Shown here: piece by piece, positions 6,968 to 16,253 of the stretch
How positions within the stretch are numbered: position 1 is the stretch's first letter
Layout: every line of letters begins with the position of its first letter
From: a virus
Virus record (IMG/VR): IMGVR_UViG_3300017752_000043
Span: 1-39,711 of that record
Reading direction: 5' to 3' (one strand)
Length of the DNA: 39,711 nucleotides
The notes under the pieces: model-generated
What the model saw: only the letters and a program-made list of their open reading frames with translations
What the model was told of the DNA's origin: nothing
Database searches by the model: none
Position numbers and translations under genes: made by a program

Positions 6968-7988
6968 GTCCACATTCCTTTAAACATATCTGTGGTGTAA
7001 ACTTTTTCCATAATGTGTTTGAAAAATAACCACAAACATCATCAATTGAATTAGTGTTTAGTGATAATCTTTCTTTATCTAACATATCTTTTATTTCCTG
7101 ACGTGATGGATCTACAACATATCGATTAACTAGATCTCCCATGTAACAACATGGATAAACTGTACCATCAACATGTATCATAAGTTCAGTGCCCCAACTT
7201 TGTAGACTCTTGCAAGTAAATTTTCTTTGTGGTTGTATTGTTCCACTGTGTATGGGATCAGAGATGTTTGTAGTAATATTTACCTCATCAATTGCGTTGC
7301 TTCTTGTTGATAGTTTATATTCTAGATTGCCTTGCTTGTCATATACTCCTCTAGTATGATGTTTACCATTCCAATAGAAACCCATTGGATCTTTCCAGCG
7401 TATTTTATGTAATCCCCACTCTTTGCATTGTAATTCTGCTTCAGCTTTTTGATGTTTGTTGTGTTGGAATACTAGATAATCCCATTCACCATATGCTCCG
7501 GTTTGGGTATAAGCTCTAATGTTTTCATCTATTCTCTTCCACAATACCTCACGTCTATAGATGTGATTGGTATCTTCTAATCCATCTACTGAAAAGAATA
7601 CAGTATGACGAGGCTTGTCTCGTAAACTAATACCTATTTCTTTCCATTGCTTTACACTACCTAGACCGCCATTTGTATTAATTACTATGTATGCATCATC
7701 ATGTAAGTTTCTAACTGTGTACTTTATTATTTCTACAATATCTGGATTTGCAATTGGGTCACCATAGTTTCCACAAAACATTACTCTACGCACATTGTCA
7801 CGCAAAGTATGTGGGGGTACCCAACGCATGTAATCATCAATGCTTACATTTGTTTGTTCGAGCAATGGATTCAATACACGACTATTATTAATATATCTTG
7901 GACAGCCAGGACAATACGCATTGCACCTAGTGCTTAGTTCAAAATGTAATAATAAGTTTTCACTATTCCACATTACGTACACTTTCAT
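6960..7988 (-). CDS. Radical SAM protein, SPASM-like, CGNYGDP subgroup
   Basis: The 342-residue enzyme has CX3CX2C at C22, C26 and C29 (CNAYCPGC). In place of the usual GGE motif it has CGNYGDP (72-78), also present in the next protein upstream. NTNGG and SVDGLEDTNHIYR follow. The C-terminal part has FTCKS, YPCC and CLKEC cysteines that can hold an auxiliary iron-sulfur cluster. It is clearly related to the protein at 7963-9099 and more distantly to that at 1844-2878. An alternative ATG at 7973 (337 aa) would reduce the overlap with the upstream gene from 26 to 11 bases; neither start has a strong ribosome binding site. Substrate unknown. Confidence 0.88.
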   Translation of the reverse strand: MKVYVMWNSENLLLHFELSTRCNAYCPGCPRYINNSRVLNPLLEQTNVSIDDYMRWVPPHTLRDNVRRVMFCGNYGDPIANPDIVEIIKYTVRNLHDDAYIVINTNGGLGSVKQWKEIGISLRDKPRHTVFFSVDGLEDTNHIYRREVLWKRIDENIRAYTQTGAYGEWDYLVFQHNKHQKAEAELQCKEWGLHKIRWKDPMGFYWNGKHHTRGVYDKQGNLEYKLSTRSNAIDEVNITTNISDPIHSGTIQPQRKFTCKSLQSWGTELMIHVDGTVYPCCYMGDLVNRYVVDPSRQEIKDMLDKERLSLNTNSIDDVCGYFSNTLWKKFTPQICLKECGHD

Positions 7989-9099
7989 AAACTGATTGCA
8001 TTTTATTTTTATGCTTAGAACACATAGTACTACACATAGCTATGCGTTGCTGATTGTCTGTGCGTAAGCCCCAAGTTGATTCTACTGTTTTAAAATAATA
8101 TGAATCAACTATATCTTTCAATTTATTTACTTTACAAGATATTTGTTCTTGTTTAAATCTAGATAGTAGCCATTCTCTATTTTGTATATAAAGTTCTCCA
8201 GCAGTATGTTGACTAGCGTGTCCTACATGACAACAAGGGTAAACTGTTCCTGCACTATCTACATATATTTCTTTGTTGTGTATAGTTTCACAATGTATAT
8301 CTTTAGTATGTTTAAAAACAAACTCATTACGTTGGTATCGTTGCATTTGGTTATTGTTGTGTTGTTTATACTTTTCTAGCGTATAGGGTTCTGTTTGTTC
8401 TGGCAACTGTTGTGGGCTGTTAGCGTTTGCTATATTACTGTAGTCTTGACTTGGTCCTACTATATCGTAATCAAGTTTACCACGTTTATCTAATACTTGC
8501 ATATTTGAAAACTGTTCAAATCCTAATGCACGTTTATATATAAATTGTTTGAATCCATATTGTTCACTAAGCTCTTTACATTGTTCAACTTGGTGTTCGT
8601 TGTGTTTGAATACTAGCATTTCCCATACAGCATGACCTCCTGCACTAATATAACTTTGTGCGTTAGCCCATGCACGATCCCAATTTACACCTTTACGATA
8701 TAAATGGTTAGTATCTTCTAATCCATCAAAACTCCATATAACTTTTGAATTGTGTTGCAGTACAGTGCCTACATCAAACCAAAACTGTTCATTACGCATA
8801 CCGCCATTGGTATGTAAACAAATTTCTACAGATGATTCATTGCGTATGTATTGTAATATAGAAATAAGTTCTCTACATGTACCTGGGTCACCGTAGTTGC
8901 CGCAAAACAATATACGATCTAATTGTCTAAGGAAATCTCCAGAAAAACTTTCTTCAAACTGTTTTAGTGTCCATTCAGTCTTTTGTAGTTCAGGTATTGC
9001 GTAACCGCCCCAAACATTTCGTGGACAACCTGGACAACTTGCATTACAACGTGCAGTAAGTTCGATGTGTATTCTTTGTATGTCATTATATCTTAACAT
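7963..9099 (-). CDS. Radical SAM protein, SPASM-like, CGNYGDP subgroup
   Basis: The 378-residue protein has CX3CX2C at C18, C22 and C25 (CNASCPGC), then CGNYGDP, HTNGG, SFDGLEDTNHLYR and a FKHNEHQ segment, all shared with its downstream neighbour. C-terminal cysteines occur in IHCET, YPCCHVGH, ISCK and CSTMC, in line with a SPASM-type auxiliary cluster. It is longer than its neighbour by an insert rich in Asn and Gln before the C-terminal cysteine region. The adjacent pair most likely came from a tandem duplication. The first 14 bases overlap the end of the upstream radical SAM gene. The exact reaction cannot be predicted. Confidence 0.88.
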   Translation of the reverse strand: MLRYNDIQRIHIELTARCNASCPGCPRNVWGGYAIPELQKTEWTLKQFEESFSGDFLRQLDRILFCGNYGDPGTCRELISILQYIRNESSVEICLHTNGGMRNEQFWFDVGTVLQHNSKVIWSFDGLEDTNHLYRKGVNWDRAWANAQSYISAGGHAVWEMLVFKHNEHQVEQCKELSEQYGFKQFIYKRALGFEQFSNMQVLDKRGKLDYDIVGPSQDYSNIANANSPQQLPEQTEPYTLEKYKQHNNNQMQRYQRNEFVFKHTKDIHCETIHNKEIYVDSAGTVYPCCHVGHASQHTAGELYIQNREWLLSRFKQEQISCKVNKLKDIVDSYYFKTVESTWGLRTDNQQRIAMCSTMCSKHKNKMQSVYESVRNVE

Positions 9100-10261
9100 G
9101 TGGAAAGTATTCTGTTATACGTGGATCACGTTTTATAAGTTGCTGTACTCCTGTACGGAAAATTGTATCTGGTGCTCGTCCTGAACGTTTATGAATGTTA
9201 CGAATATGTTCTTCAACTTCTTTGTCTACTTTGTATTCTTGCAGTGTTTTGTATATAGTATCCCATGGCACAGTATCTGGATCTATATAGTCTACAGACA
9301 ACGCACCGCTTGTTACAGCGTTGTTTGTAAACTTCCAAGTACTACGTTCTGTGCCATATGGCATACGCATTACATCAAAGCACCAATTAACAAAGTCTGC
9401 AAAGTAAGGCATAGACAAATAGTTGTGCGTATTGCAAAAGTATATTCTATCTACTACGTCTTGTACTATATCTAAATTTTTAAGAAACTGTTCCCAACGC
9501 AAACCTGTGCGTACTATTTCTGCACGAGTACCTGTGTTTTCTAAACTTACACCCAATCGCCATTCAATGTTATTGTGTGTACGTTCTACAGTGTTAAGAA
9601 AGCGTTTCATTAGTTTATCGCCAGTGTTTAGGTTAGTACTAAATGATACTACTGGTCTTTCGCACTCTTTTAGATGTGGAAGTATTCTATCTAGTATACG
9701 ATATGTTTGTGGCATCAATGTTGGTTCGCCGCCTAACATTGCTATCTCAACATGTGGATCATATTCCTCATCACGTGCATAGTGTGTTACTTCATTTCTA
9801 TCTCTAATCTGATTTAAACGTAGTATTAGATTATCAATTACTTTATCTGTCCATGCACTATCGTTGGGTACTATTTTTATGCCTTTTTCTTTTTTCCATG
9901 CAGTAGAGTTCCAACTACCACAGTAGGTACATGCTATATCACACTGATCACCTAAGTCTATTTCTATAAAGTCTGTACGATCTTCATGGAGTAAATTTGG
10001 GTTATTTTTTTGAAAGTCTGATTGCCATAAGTTCCAGGCATTGCGAAACATTCCATCGTAGCAAGCTGAGCAGTCTTCTGGCAGGTTTCCAGATAGCATA
10101 GTTAATTTGTTTTGCTTGTTGCGCTTATAACCTTCAAACATATCTCCGCCTAGTGCAAAGTCTTGATGATTTAGTTCGTGCGGAGTTTGTTTACAGCAAT
10201 GCTTTATTTGACGAGCTTTGAGGTTTATATTTGTATCTGTCCAAAGTTTTGAGCATATCAT
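9086..10261 (-). CDS. Radical SAM protein with N-terminal twitch-type cysteine module
   Basis: The 391-residue protein starts with a cysteine module (C3, C22-C23, C64, C67) before the radical SAM core, whose CX3CX2C is at C107, C111 and C114 (CDIACTYC). MLGGEPTLMP is the GGE motif, followed by FSTNLNTG and a GVSLENTG strand. This architecture matches the N-terminal twitch-domain radical SAM family known from annotations of phages and some bacteria; the auxiliary cluster is before, not after, the core. The start overlaps the upstream stop by four bases and has AGGA upstream. It is the most divergent of the four adjacent proteins of this type. No substrate is known to me for the family. Confidence 0.88.
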   Translation of the reverse strand: MICSKLWTDTNINLKARQIKHCCKQTPHELNHQDFALGGDMFEGYKRNKQNKLTMLSGNLPEDCSACYDGMFRNAWNLWQSDFQKNNPNLLHEDRTDFIEIDLGDQCDIACTYCGSWNSTAWKKEKGIKIVPNDSAWTDKVIDNLILRLNQIRDRNEVTHYARDEEYDPHVEIAMLGGEPTLMPQTYRILDRILPHLKECERPVVSFSTNLNTGDKLMKRFLNTVERTHNNIEWRLGVSLENTGTRAEIVRTGLRWEQFLKNLDIVQDVVDRIYFCNTHNYLSMPYFADFVNWCFDVMRMPYGTERSTWKFTNNAVTSGALSVDYIDPDTVPWDTIYKTLQEYKVDKEVEEHIRNIHKRSGRAPDTIFRTGVQQLIKRDPRITEYFPHVKI

Positions 10262-11553
10262 TCTAAGTCAGTCCTATAGTAATGATCTTTAAGTTCAGGG
10301 AACGTTTTTAAAAAGTCTTCGCCTCTAATTTCGTCTAGCCTTTTTGTTAAACGTAAAAAGTCTCTGTGAATACCTTTTTTACGATGCCTTGGAGGCTCTG
10401 TCCACAAATAACTGTTCACTGATTTATAAAACCATTCTATACGATCTGCTACATCACCTGTAAGGGTGCTGTGATGATTCCATAGTTTTTCGTCCACACG
10501 TTTTTTTAAATCGTCTGGCATAGTATTCATATGATACCAATCAGGACCTGTAAGCACATTGCCCAAGTGCAATCTTTCATGATGTAATCCTTTTGCTAAC
10601 ATCCAATCAATGTATTCTGGTAAATTGTATACTGTAAGTAATTGGATAGTAGGACTCATGTTTAGCTGTACTACATCTTGATATTGTAAAAGTTCATCAA
10701 TGTTTCTTTCTATAGCATCAAATCTTGTACCTTTACGTACATACTCTGCTCTATGATGCAAGTCATCAATTGAAGCCATCACTTGTACAAATGAAAATTT
10801 TGACCATAGTTCTGTAGTATTCCATTTTTTATATCGTAATTTAAGTAAGTTAGTGTTGTATCTTAGTTTAACATCTGAACGGCCATGTTCAATTAGTTTC
10901 TCAAGTATATAGTAATGTTCGTCCATGATAAGCGGTTCGCCTCCCGCAAAGTATACTTCCTCTACATAAGGTATTTGTTCATCTATCAGTTTCTTTAAAT
11001 CTTCTTGCGAATGATCTTTTACATTTACTATTGCTTGTTTTTCAGCAGTCTTACTATATAACTTTTTCTCATCTTCATGCCACATGCTTGACAAGTGTCC
11101 ACCGCACATACGACATTTCATATTACATAGATTTGAGAATCGCATATCCCAATAATGCAATTGCATTTCGTCTACACTACCATCCTTGTTTGTAAGTTCT
11201 GCTTTATCATGTAGATGATGATCAAATGTCCAATTGGCATTCTTACGAAAGCTTCTTATATTATTATCTTCTTGTTCAAAACATTTTGTACAAGATTGAT
11301 GCTTTTTACCTGCTAATAAATCTAAGCGTAACTGTTTCATATAGTCACCGTTCCATATTTCTTTCATGGTAGTGTCTTTTAAGTTACCCATTATATTTTT
11401 GTTAGAAGTAATACAACATTGGTATACGTTACCATTTGGCCAATGGTGTAAGTGTAGCCAAGGAATAATACAAAAAGTATCACTAGGCGGTGTTTTATAG
11501 TTTACCTTATCTCGATGGATGTAAGGCTTTTTTTCGTTAGTTTCATTAGACAT
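10258..11553 (-). CDS. Radical SAM protein with N-terminal twitch-type cysteine module
   Basis: With the ATG at 11553 the protein has 431 residues. The N-terminal module shows FCIIPWLHLHHWPNG, then YQCC and SCTKC (C28, C46-C47, C88, C91), typical of twitch-type cluster binding. The radical SAM motif is C143, C147, C150 (CNMKCRMC), followed by FAGGEP and YNTN. The C-terminal 80 residues are basic and rich in Arg/Lys. A longer in-frame ORF starts at 11589, but 11553 gives an eight-base ATGTCTAA overlap with the upstream stop, the same style as its neighbours. Function unknown; probably one step in a multi-enzyme modification pathway with the flanking paralogues. Confidence 0.88.
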   Translation of the reverse strand: MSNETNEKKPYIHRDKVNYKTPPSDTFCIIPWLHLHHWPNGNVYQCCITSNKNIMGNLKDTTMKEIWNGDYMKQLRLDLLAGKKHQSCTKCFEQEDNNIRSFRKNANWTFDHHLHDKAELTNKDGSVDEMQLHYWDMRFSNLCNMKCRMCGGHLSSMWHEDEKKLYSKTAEKQAIVNVKDHSQEDLKKLIDEQIPYVEEVYFAGGEPLIMDEHYYILEKLIEHGRSDVKLRYNTNLLKLRYKKWNTTELWSKFSFVQVMASIDDLHHRAEYVRKGTRFDAIERNIDELLQYQDVVQLNMSPTIQLLTVYNLPEYIDWMLAKGLHHERLHLGNVLTGPDWYHMNTMPDDLKKRVDEKLWNHHSTLTGDVADRIEWFYKSVNSYLWTEPPRHRKKGIHRDFLRLTKRLDEIRGEDFLKTFPELKDHYYRTDLE

Positions 11554-12895
11554 TTTGTAAAGATTTCCACCAGTTTGTAAAATCATCATCGTTGATTATC
11601 TCTACTATATTTAACTTTCTTCGCGTCGTATACTGCTCAAAGAAGTTAACAAAGTCCTGTTGTTTGGTTTCGAGTTGGTCACTGTCCTCATATGCTCTAT
11701 CTACTTTTGTTAGATAAGCAACAAGTCTACTCAACTGATTAATTTCATCATGCTTGATATTATCAGCATTTTGATCAATCCACTTTTGAATGTCGTTTGC
11801 TTTTTTATCTTTTATATCTTGAGGCAATAAATTTACACTTTGAAAACTAGGAAATCTTAATATGTTAACACTTAAATTAAAACAATTTTTATTGTTAAAT
11901 TCTTTTTTCAAAGATACAATATCGTCAAGAAACTCAGTTATACTAAACAAACACAAACTACTAATAGTCATCATTACACTTATTTGTGTGTATCTTGCCT
12001 CTGTTGCAAATCTTCTAACGTTAGCTAACCATTGATCATAATATAATCCACTTCTAATTAATTCAGCAGACTTTCCATGTGCTTCACAACTGGTATACAC
12101 ATCAAAGTTCTCAAATTTCTTACTGCACTCAATAAACTTTGTTAGTCTCTTTTCGTCCATAATAAGGTTACTGTTTACTGCAAACTTAAACTTTACATCT
12201 TTACACTTATCAACTAATTCCCAGAACTGTGGACTTCTAGTTGGTTCACCACCTGTAACTCTTAACTCTTGTAAATTATCTTTTAGTCCTTCGTCAAACC
12301 ATTTGAAGAATCTTTGTATGTAATAATTTTCCTGTGGTCTTTTTGGATTAAAACTGTAAGCATGACTACCATCATTCTGATATGTCATTGCTCCATTAGT
12401 TTGCATTTTTTCATAAGGACCATTAGTTTTTATATCGTTGCCCCAAGTACTACTGAACTCAGCATTACAATAGGTACAACTTAGATTACAAAGATTATCA
12501 AAACTAATCTCAAGTGTTTTTGGATCAATACTTTTATCCCAAGGTAATTTTTTAATATCTTCTATTTCTTGATCTGTGTATATATGACTCTTATAAGTTC
12601 TATCACTATGAACTTCTTTGTCTGCATCTTCCACACGCCAACAGTAATTACACTCATCAGGACGTTCGCCTTCTAGCATTTTCTTACGCTGTTCTTTCTT
12701 AAAAGATGTGTTGTGTAATGCACTAGGGTCATGGAATATCTCTACACTTGGAATGTAATGTGCTTGTGGATGATGACAACTTGCCGTACGGCCGTTGCTT
12801 AGCCATACAGTACTGTTGTACCATTTTGCCGCACAGAAACTTGAACTAATGCTATTGTTTCTATCTCTTATCTTATCTAAATACTTCTTATCCAT
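11546..12895 (-). CDS. Radical SAM protein with N-terminal twitch-type cysteine module
   Basis: The 449-residue protein has an N-terminal module SFCAAKW (C21), SCHHP (C40) and CNYCWRVEDA (C82, C85), then the radical SAM motif at C136, C140 and C143 (CNLSCTYC) and RVTGGEP. It shares a nearly identical N-terminal layout with the next upstream gene: ALHNT, KK..K.MLEG.RP and CxYCWRVEDA. The two are therefore recent tandem paralogues. A conserved TSCEA or TSGEA strand in the core replaces the more usual D-containing segment. Eight-base overlaps on both sides show a single transcript. Its product or substrate cannot be assigned. Confidence 0.88.
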   Translation of the reverse strand: MDKKYLDKIRDRNNSISSSFCAAKWYNSTVWLSNGRTASCHHPQAHYIPSVEIFHDPSALHNTSFKKEQRKKMLEGERPDECNYCWRVEDADKEVHSDRTYKSHIYTDQEIEDIKKLPWDKSIDPKTLEISFDNLCNLSCTYCNAEFSSTWGNDIKTNGPYEKMQTNGAMTYQNDGSHAYSFNPKRPQENYYIQRFFKWFDEGLKDNLQELRVTGGEPTRSPQFWELVDKCKDVKFKFAVNSNLIMDEKRLTKFIECSKKFENFDVYTSCEAHGKSAELIRSGLYYDQWLANVRRFATEARYTQISVMMTISSLCLFSITEFLDDIVSLKKEFNNKNCFNLSVNILRFPSFQSVNLLPQDIKDKKANDIQKWIDQNADNIKHDEINQLSRLVAYLTKVDRAYEDSDQLETKQQDFVNFFEQYTTRRKLNIVEIINDDDFTNWWKSLQNV

Positions 12896-14288
12896 TGTAT
12901 TCTTTACATAAATTATAATAGCCCACTAGTTCTGGAAATACTTCCTCAAAACTAACATTTCTTCTTTTGTCATACTCTTGTATAAACTTGCCAAAGTCTT
13001 TTCTATTCTTATCAATATCACCAATAGTACCTTTGAACATAAACTTACAAAGACGTTTGATTTGATCTATCTCATCGTCCCACAGAAATCCACAATCTTT
13101 CATATGATAATTTTCTAATGCATATTCGTTTACAACTGTTTCCAAGTCTTCTAACATATTACGCTTTGCATCTTCATTTAAGTTACAAACAGCAAGCATG
13201 TTTGGATAGCGTAGATAGTTTGTCATCATAGGTAAACAGTTACCTTCTACTAAATGATTGGTAATATATTTTTTCCTTAGTGCAACAACATCTTCAATAA
13301 ATTTGTGATATGTTGTGCTACTTAATATATTTACTGTTGTCATGAAAGCAAACGTTAAGTTCATTTTACCATATGTTGCATCTAAAACTTTTTGTACATT
13401 CTTATACCATAAATCGTAATCTGATCCAAATCTAGCATAGTCGTTTTGTTTACCAACTGCTTCTCCGCTTGTAAAGATTTGTATTTCTCTAAGTTGAGGT
13501 CCTACTTCAAGCATAAACTCAATAAGTCTATCAATGAATACATCTTGCACACCTAAGTTTGTATTGATGCTTAATGTAAGTTCTTCGCTAGGATCTTTTT
13601 TAATTTGCTCTAATACTTTCCAACAGTCCTTACTCAACAATGGCTCACCGCCTGTTAATCTAAGTGTATGTAAACTTGGATACAAGTCGGGCCACCATTT
13701 CCAAAATGCATCAACATATGGATTGTGTTCTCTATGAGGTATTAATGTTTTACCTTGATTGTCTAAGTTTTTAAAATCATTGTAATTGTTACTTGTTGGA
13801 TAACCACCGTGTTGTTTTATTTCGTCATACCATTTGCTACTTAAATCTGGGCTACAGTATGCACATTTTAAATTACAAACATTACTAAAACTTATTTCTA
13901 AGTAACTTGGATTAATGTCTTGTGTCTGTGCTTCTAGTACACTAAACATTCTGGGCTTACTCCAACTTACATTGGACTTGTAAATTCTATCACTAAAATG
14001 TCCACCACCTGCGTCTTCAACTCTCCAACAATAATCACAACCAGACGGACGCTTGCCTTCAAGCATCTGCTTCATTTCTTTTTTCTTGTGTTGTGTATTG
14101 TGTAAAGCCGCTGGGTTCTTTTCTATTTCGTGAATAGGTATTTTATGAACAGGTGGATGGTGACAACTATGGTTCATACCTGTTTGCAAATACAAAGTAT
14201 GTTGTAACCATTTTGCCAGACAAAAACTAGGGCTCACAGCATCTAGGTCATTCTTAACCCTGTTTAATTTATCTAATATATCTGACAT
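12888..14288 (-). CDS. Radical SAM protein with N-terminal twitch-type cysteine module
   Basis: The 466-residue protein has SFCLAKW (C23), SCHHP (C42) and CDYCWRVEDAG (C84, C87) in the N-terminal module, the core motif C138, C142, C145 (CNLKCAYC) and RLTGGEP. It is the closest relative of the downstream protein. The C-terminal half has no further conserved cysteine cluster, so the auxiliary cluster, if present, is N-terminal. Two bases separate its start from the upstream glycosyltransferase stop. It is the first of six consecutive radical SAM genes. Role inferred only from context. Confidence 0.88.
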   Translation of the reverse strand: MSDILDKLNRVKNDLDAVSPSFCLAKWLQHTLYLQTGMNHSCHHPPVHKIPIHEIEKNPAALHNTQHKKKEMKQMLEGKRPSGCDYCWRVEDAGGGHFSDRIYKSNVSWSKPRMFSVLEAQTQDINPSYLEISFSNVCNLKCAYCSPDLSSKWYDEIKQHGGYPTSNNYNDFKNLDNQGKTLIPHREHNPYVDAFWKWWPDLYPSLHTLRLTGGEPLLSKDCWKVLEQIKKDPSEELTLSINTNLGVQDVFIDRLIEFMLEVGPQLREIQIFTSGEAVGKQNDYARFGSDYDLWYKNVQKVLDATYGKMNLTFAFMTTVNILSSTTYHKFIEDVVALRKKYITNHLVEGNCLPMMTNYLRYPNMLAVCNLNEDAKRNMLEDLETVVNEYALENYHMKDCGFLWDDEIDQIKRLCKFMFKGTIGDIDKNRKDFGKFIQEYDKRRNVSFEEVFPELVGYYNLCKEYNG

Positions 14289-14289
14289 G

Positions 14290-15276
14290 CTATTCTAAAG
14301 TATATTCAACCTGGTCTTCTCTAACTTGCGCTCCAAGTCTACTTGGATTGATATATACCTCTTTATAAAATTTAGAACCTTCTACCCCAAGGTCTGCAAT
14401 TTCTAAATTTAAATCTCTACGCAATTGAATACCTAGTTCATCACTAGCATCCTGTACTGCTTTATAATTCCAGCGTGTGCCTGTACGTCTACACATTTGA
14501 TCATCATTTGTTTGAAACTGCGGTAACACTTCTGTATCAAAATAATTTGTAAGCCAACGGAAGTCTCTTACATTTTTCCAATCCCATTCGTGTCTTTTTA
14601 AGTTTGTCATATATGCACCAAGTCTAGATCCATAAACAGCCCATACTCCATTTTCAACATCGTCACCAACGCTCATCCATGTAAGCAAACGCTTGTAATT
14701 TTTATCATGTACACGTGCTTTAAGATGATGTGGATTAATAACATCACCGTCAACTAATCCCATCTTAACACCTTCACGGAAACCAGCACGCCACGCTTGT
14801 AGTGGCGATCCATTATTCATTACTTGGCAGTAGATATTATTCATTTGTACATAATGAATGTTCCAACAAAAATCTACCTGAGCACGTTTATCACCAGGTG
14901 GCGCATTTTCATGTGTTTGCATTCCATATACAACATCTTTTGGCCAACACTTAATACCACCGTTACCATATACAAGACCGTTGATTTCATTCTTACCTGC
15001 CCAGCTAATAACATCTGTGCTTCTAATTTTATTCATATCAACTTCAACACCAAAGAACTGTGGATCAACAATATTGTCTGCATCAATAGTTATAAATCTA
15101 TCTGTTTCTGCTAAATCAGCTGCCGCTTTGTGTGCCGCATCAGATCCAAATACTCCATGACTGCGTTTAGCCCATGGACATTTTTCTAATAGGTCGTTGT
15201 AGTTTTCATCTGCATTTGGCTCGTCAAAGCTAATAAAAACTATATCAAATTCATTGATACTTGCAATGTTACTCAT
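14290..15276 (-). CDS. Glycosyltransferase-like protein (GT-A type)
   Basis: The 328-residue protein has a nucleotide-sugar transferase layout: an N-terminal beta/alpha region, then FITIDADNIVD with a DxD motif (D65-D67) that normally binds the metal and sugar nucleotide. YGNGGIKCWPK is a phage GT-like acceptor-side motif. The C-terminal part is rich in Trp and Tyr. Ribosome binding site GGAG lies eight bases before the ATG. It overlaps the upstream orphan by four bases. The donor sugar and acceptor are unknown; likely acceptors are a virion protein, phage DNA or host surface glycan. Confidence 0.7.
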   Translation of the reverse strand: MSNIASINEFDIVFISFDEPNADENYNDLLEKCPWAKRSHGVFGSDAAHKAAADLAETDRFITIDADNIVDPQFFGVEVDMNKIRSTDVISWAGKNEINGLVYGNGGIKCWPKDVVYGMQTHENAPPGDKRAQVDFCWNIHYVQMNNIYCQVMNNGSPLQAWRAGFREGVKMGLVDGDVINPHHLKARVHDKNYKRLLTWMSVGDDVENGVWAVYGSRLGAYMTNLKRHEWDWKNVRDFRWLTNYFDTEVLPQFQTNDDQMCRRTGTRWNYKAVQDASDELGIQLRRDLNLEIADLGVEGSKFYKEVYINPSRLGAQVREDQVEYTLE

Positions 15277-16253
15277 GTTAGTTCTCCGTTGTACGATATC
15301 GTAATCTTGTTGTTCTTGTATAGAAACAATGGTGTTTCTGGAATATTAAATGGTAGCTCTACATCTATTGATGTTTCTGATAATAAATCGCCCACTGGAA
15401 CATCTATACCACCTATAAGGTTATCGTATACTGTATCACAAACTACAATTTTAAATATGTTTCTTGCATCAAACGTATTAAAGTCTGCACCTTGTAAATT
15501 TTGTTCAAAGTTTAATGTATTATCATTAACTACACGTATATTTATTTGACCTTTGCCATAGTATAAATTTGAATTAATAATTTTATTTAAACCAGATTCG
15601 TTTGGTGTTGCAACATAATCTTCGTAGTAACTTAATCCATATTCATTGAATAGAGGTATAGTAAACAAACTGATATGATCTATGTCGGCTGAACGTAAAA
15701 TAACAGGTGGTAAGTCAATAATCATTTTTTTATGTTTAAATAAAAACAATGCGTCAATTGGTATTATTGTAATTAAACTATCAGGATCATCCTTCTTACA
15801 AACAAAAATGTTCATAAGATTCCATTCGTTATGGACAATTCTATTAAGTTTGCTTATGTTATGAGTAGCCGCTATTTTAGTTCTGTTAACAGAAACAACA
15901 GCTTTCATATCTTTTTTGTATATAGAAAAGTGAATTTCGTCTTTATTAGGGGTATTGGTAGTTGGTATCTCTTTAAGTTCACGCCTTAATGGTTGCAACT
16001 CAATATGATTTTTCTTTCTTGTGAGATCCCAACTATTGCTTAGTACACTCCATCTTACTGCGTATTCTTTTGGATTAACATCGCCGCGTGATATTTTTCG
16101 AGCTTCAGAGTTGCCAATAATATTAACTAACTTGTATTCGTCAGATATCTCTCTAGGCTTTCTTTTTGAAATGCCTACAATTTTACCAGTGTCTTCAATG
16201 AATGATAACCAGTAACTAGTTAAGTGTTTCTTCTCTGCTGTGTCGGAAGTCAT
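15273..16253 (-). CDS. Hypothetical protein between glycosyltransferases (326 aa)
   Basis: I recognise no family. The protein is 326 residues, rich in Ile, Asn and Lys, with predicted beta-strand character in the second half, including a long hydrophobic segment around LITIIPIDALFLF and IIDLPPVIL. No Cys cluster, DxD motif or signal peptide. It overlaps the upstream glycosyltransferase-like gene by 38 bases and the downstream one by four, so it is part of the same transcript. It could be a scaffold or substrate-binding partner for the glycosyltransferases, or a structural protein. There is no direct evidence for either. Confidence 0.65.
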   Translation of the reverse strand: MTSDTAEKKHLTSYWLSFIEDTGKIVGISKRKPREISDEYKLVNIIGNSEARKISRGDVNPKEYAVRWSVLSNSWDLTRKKNHIELQPLRRELKEIPTTNTPNKDEIHFSIYKKDMKAVVSVNRTKIAATHNISKLNRIVHNEWNLMNIFVCKKDDPDSLITIIPIDALFLFKHKKMIIDLPPVILRSADIDHISLFTIPLFNEYGLSYYEDYVATPNESGLNKIINSNLYYGKGQINIRVVNDNTLNFEQNLQGADFNTFDARNIFKIVVCDTVYDNLIGGIDVPVGDLLSETSIDVELPFNIPETPLFLYKNNKITISYNGELT

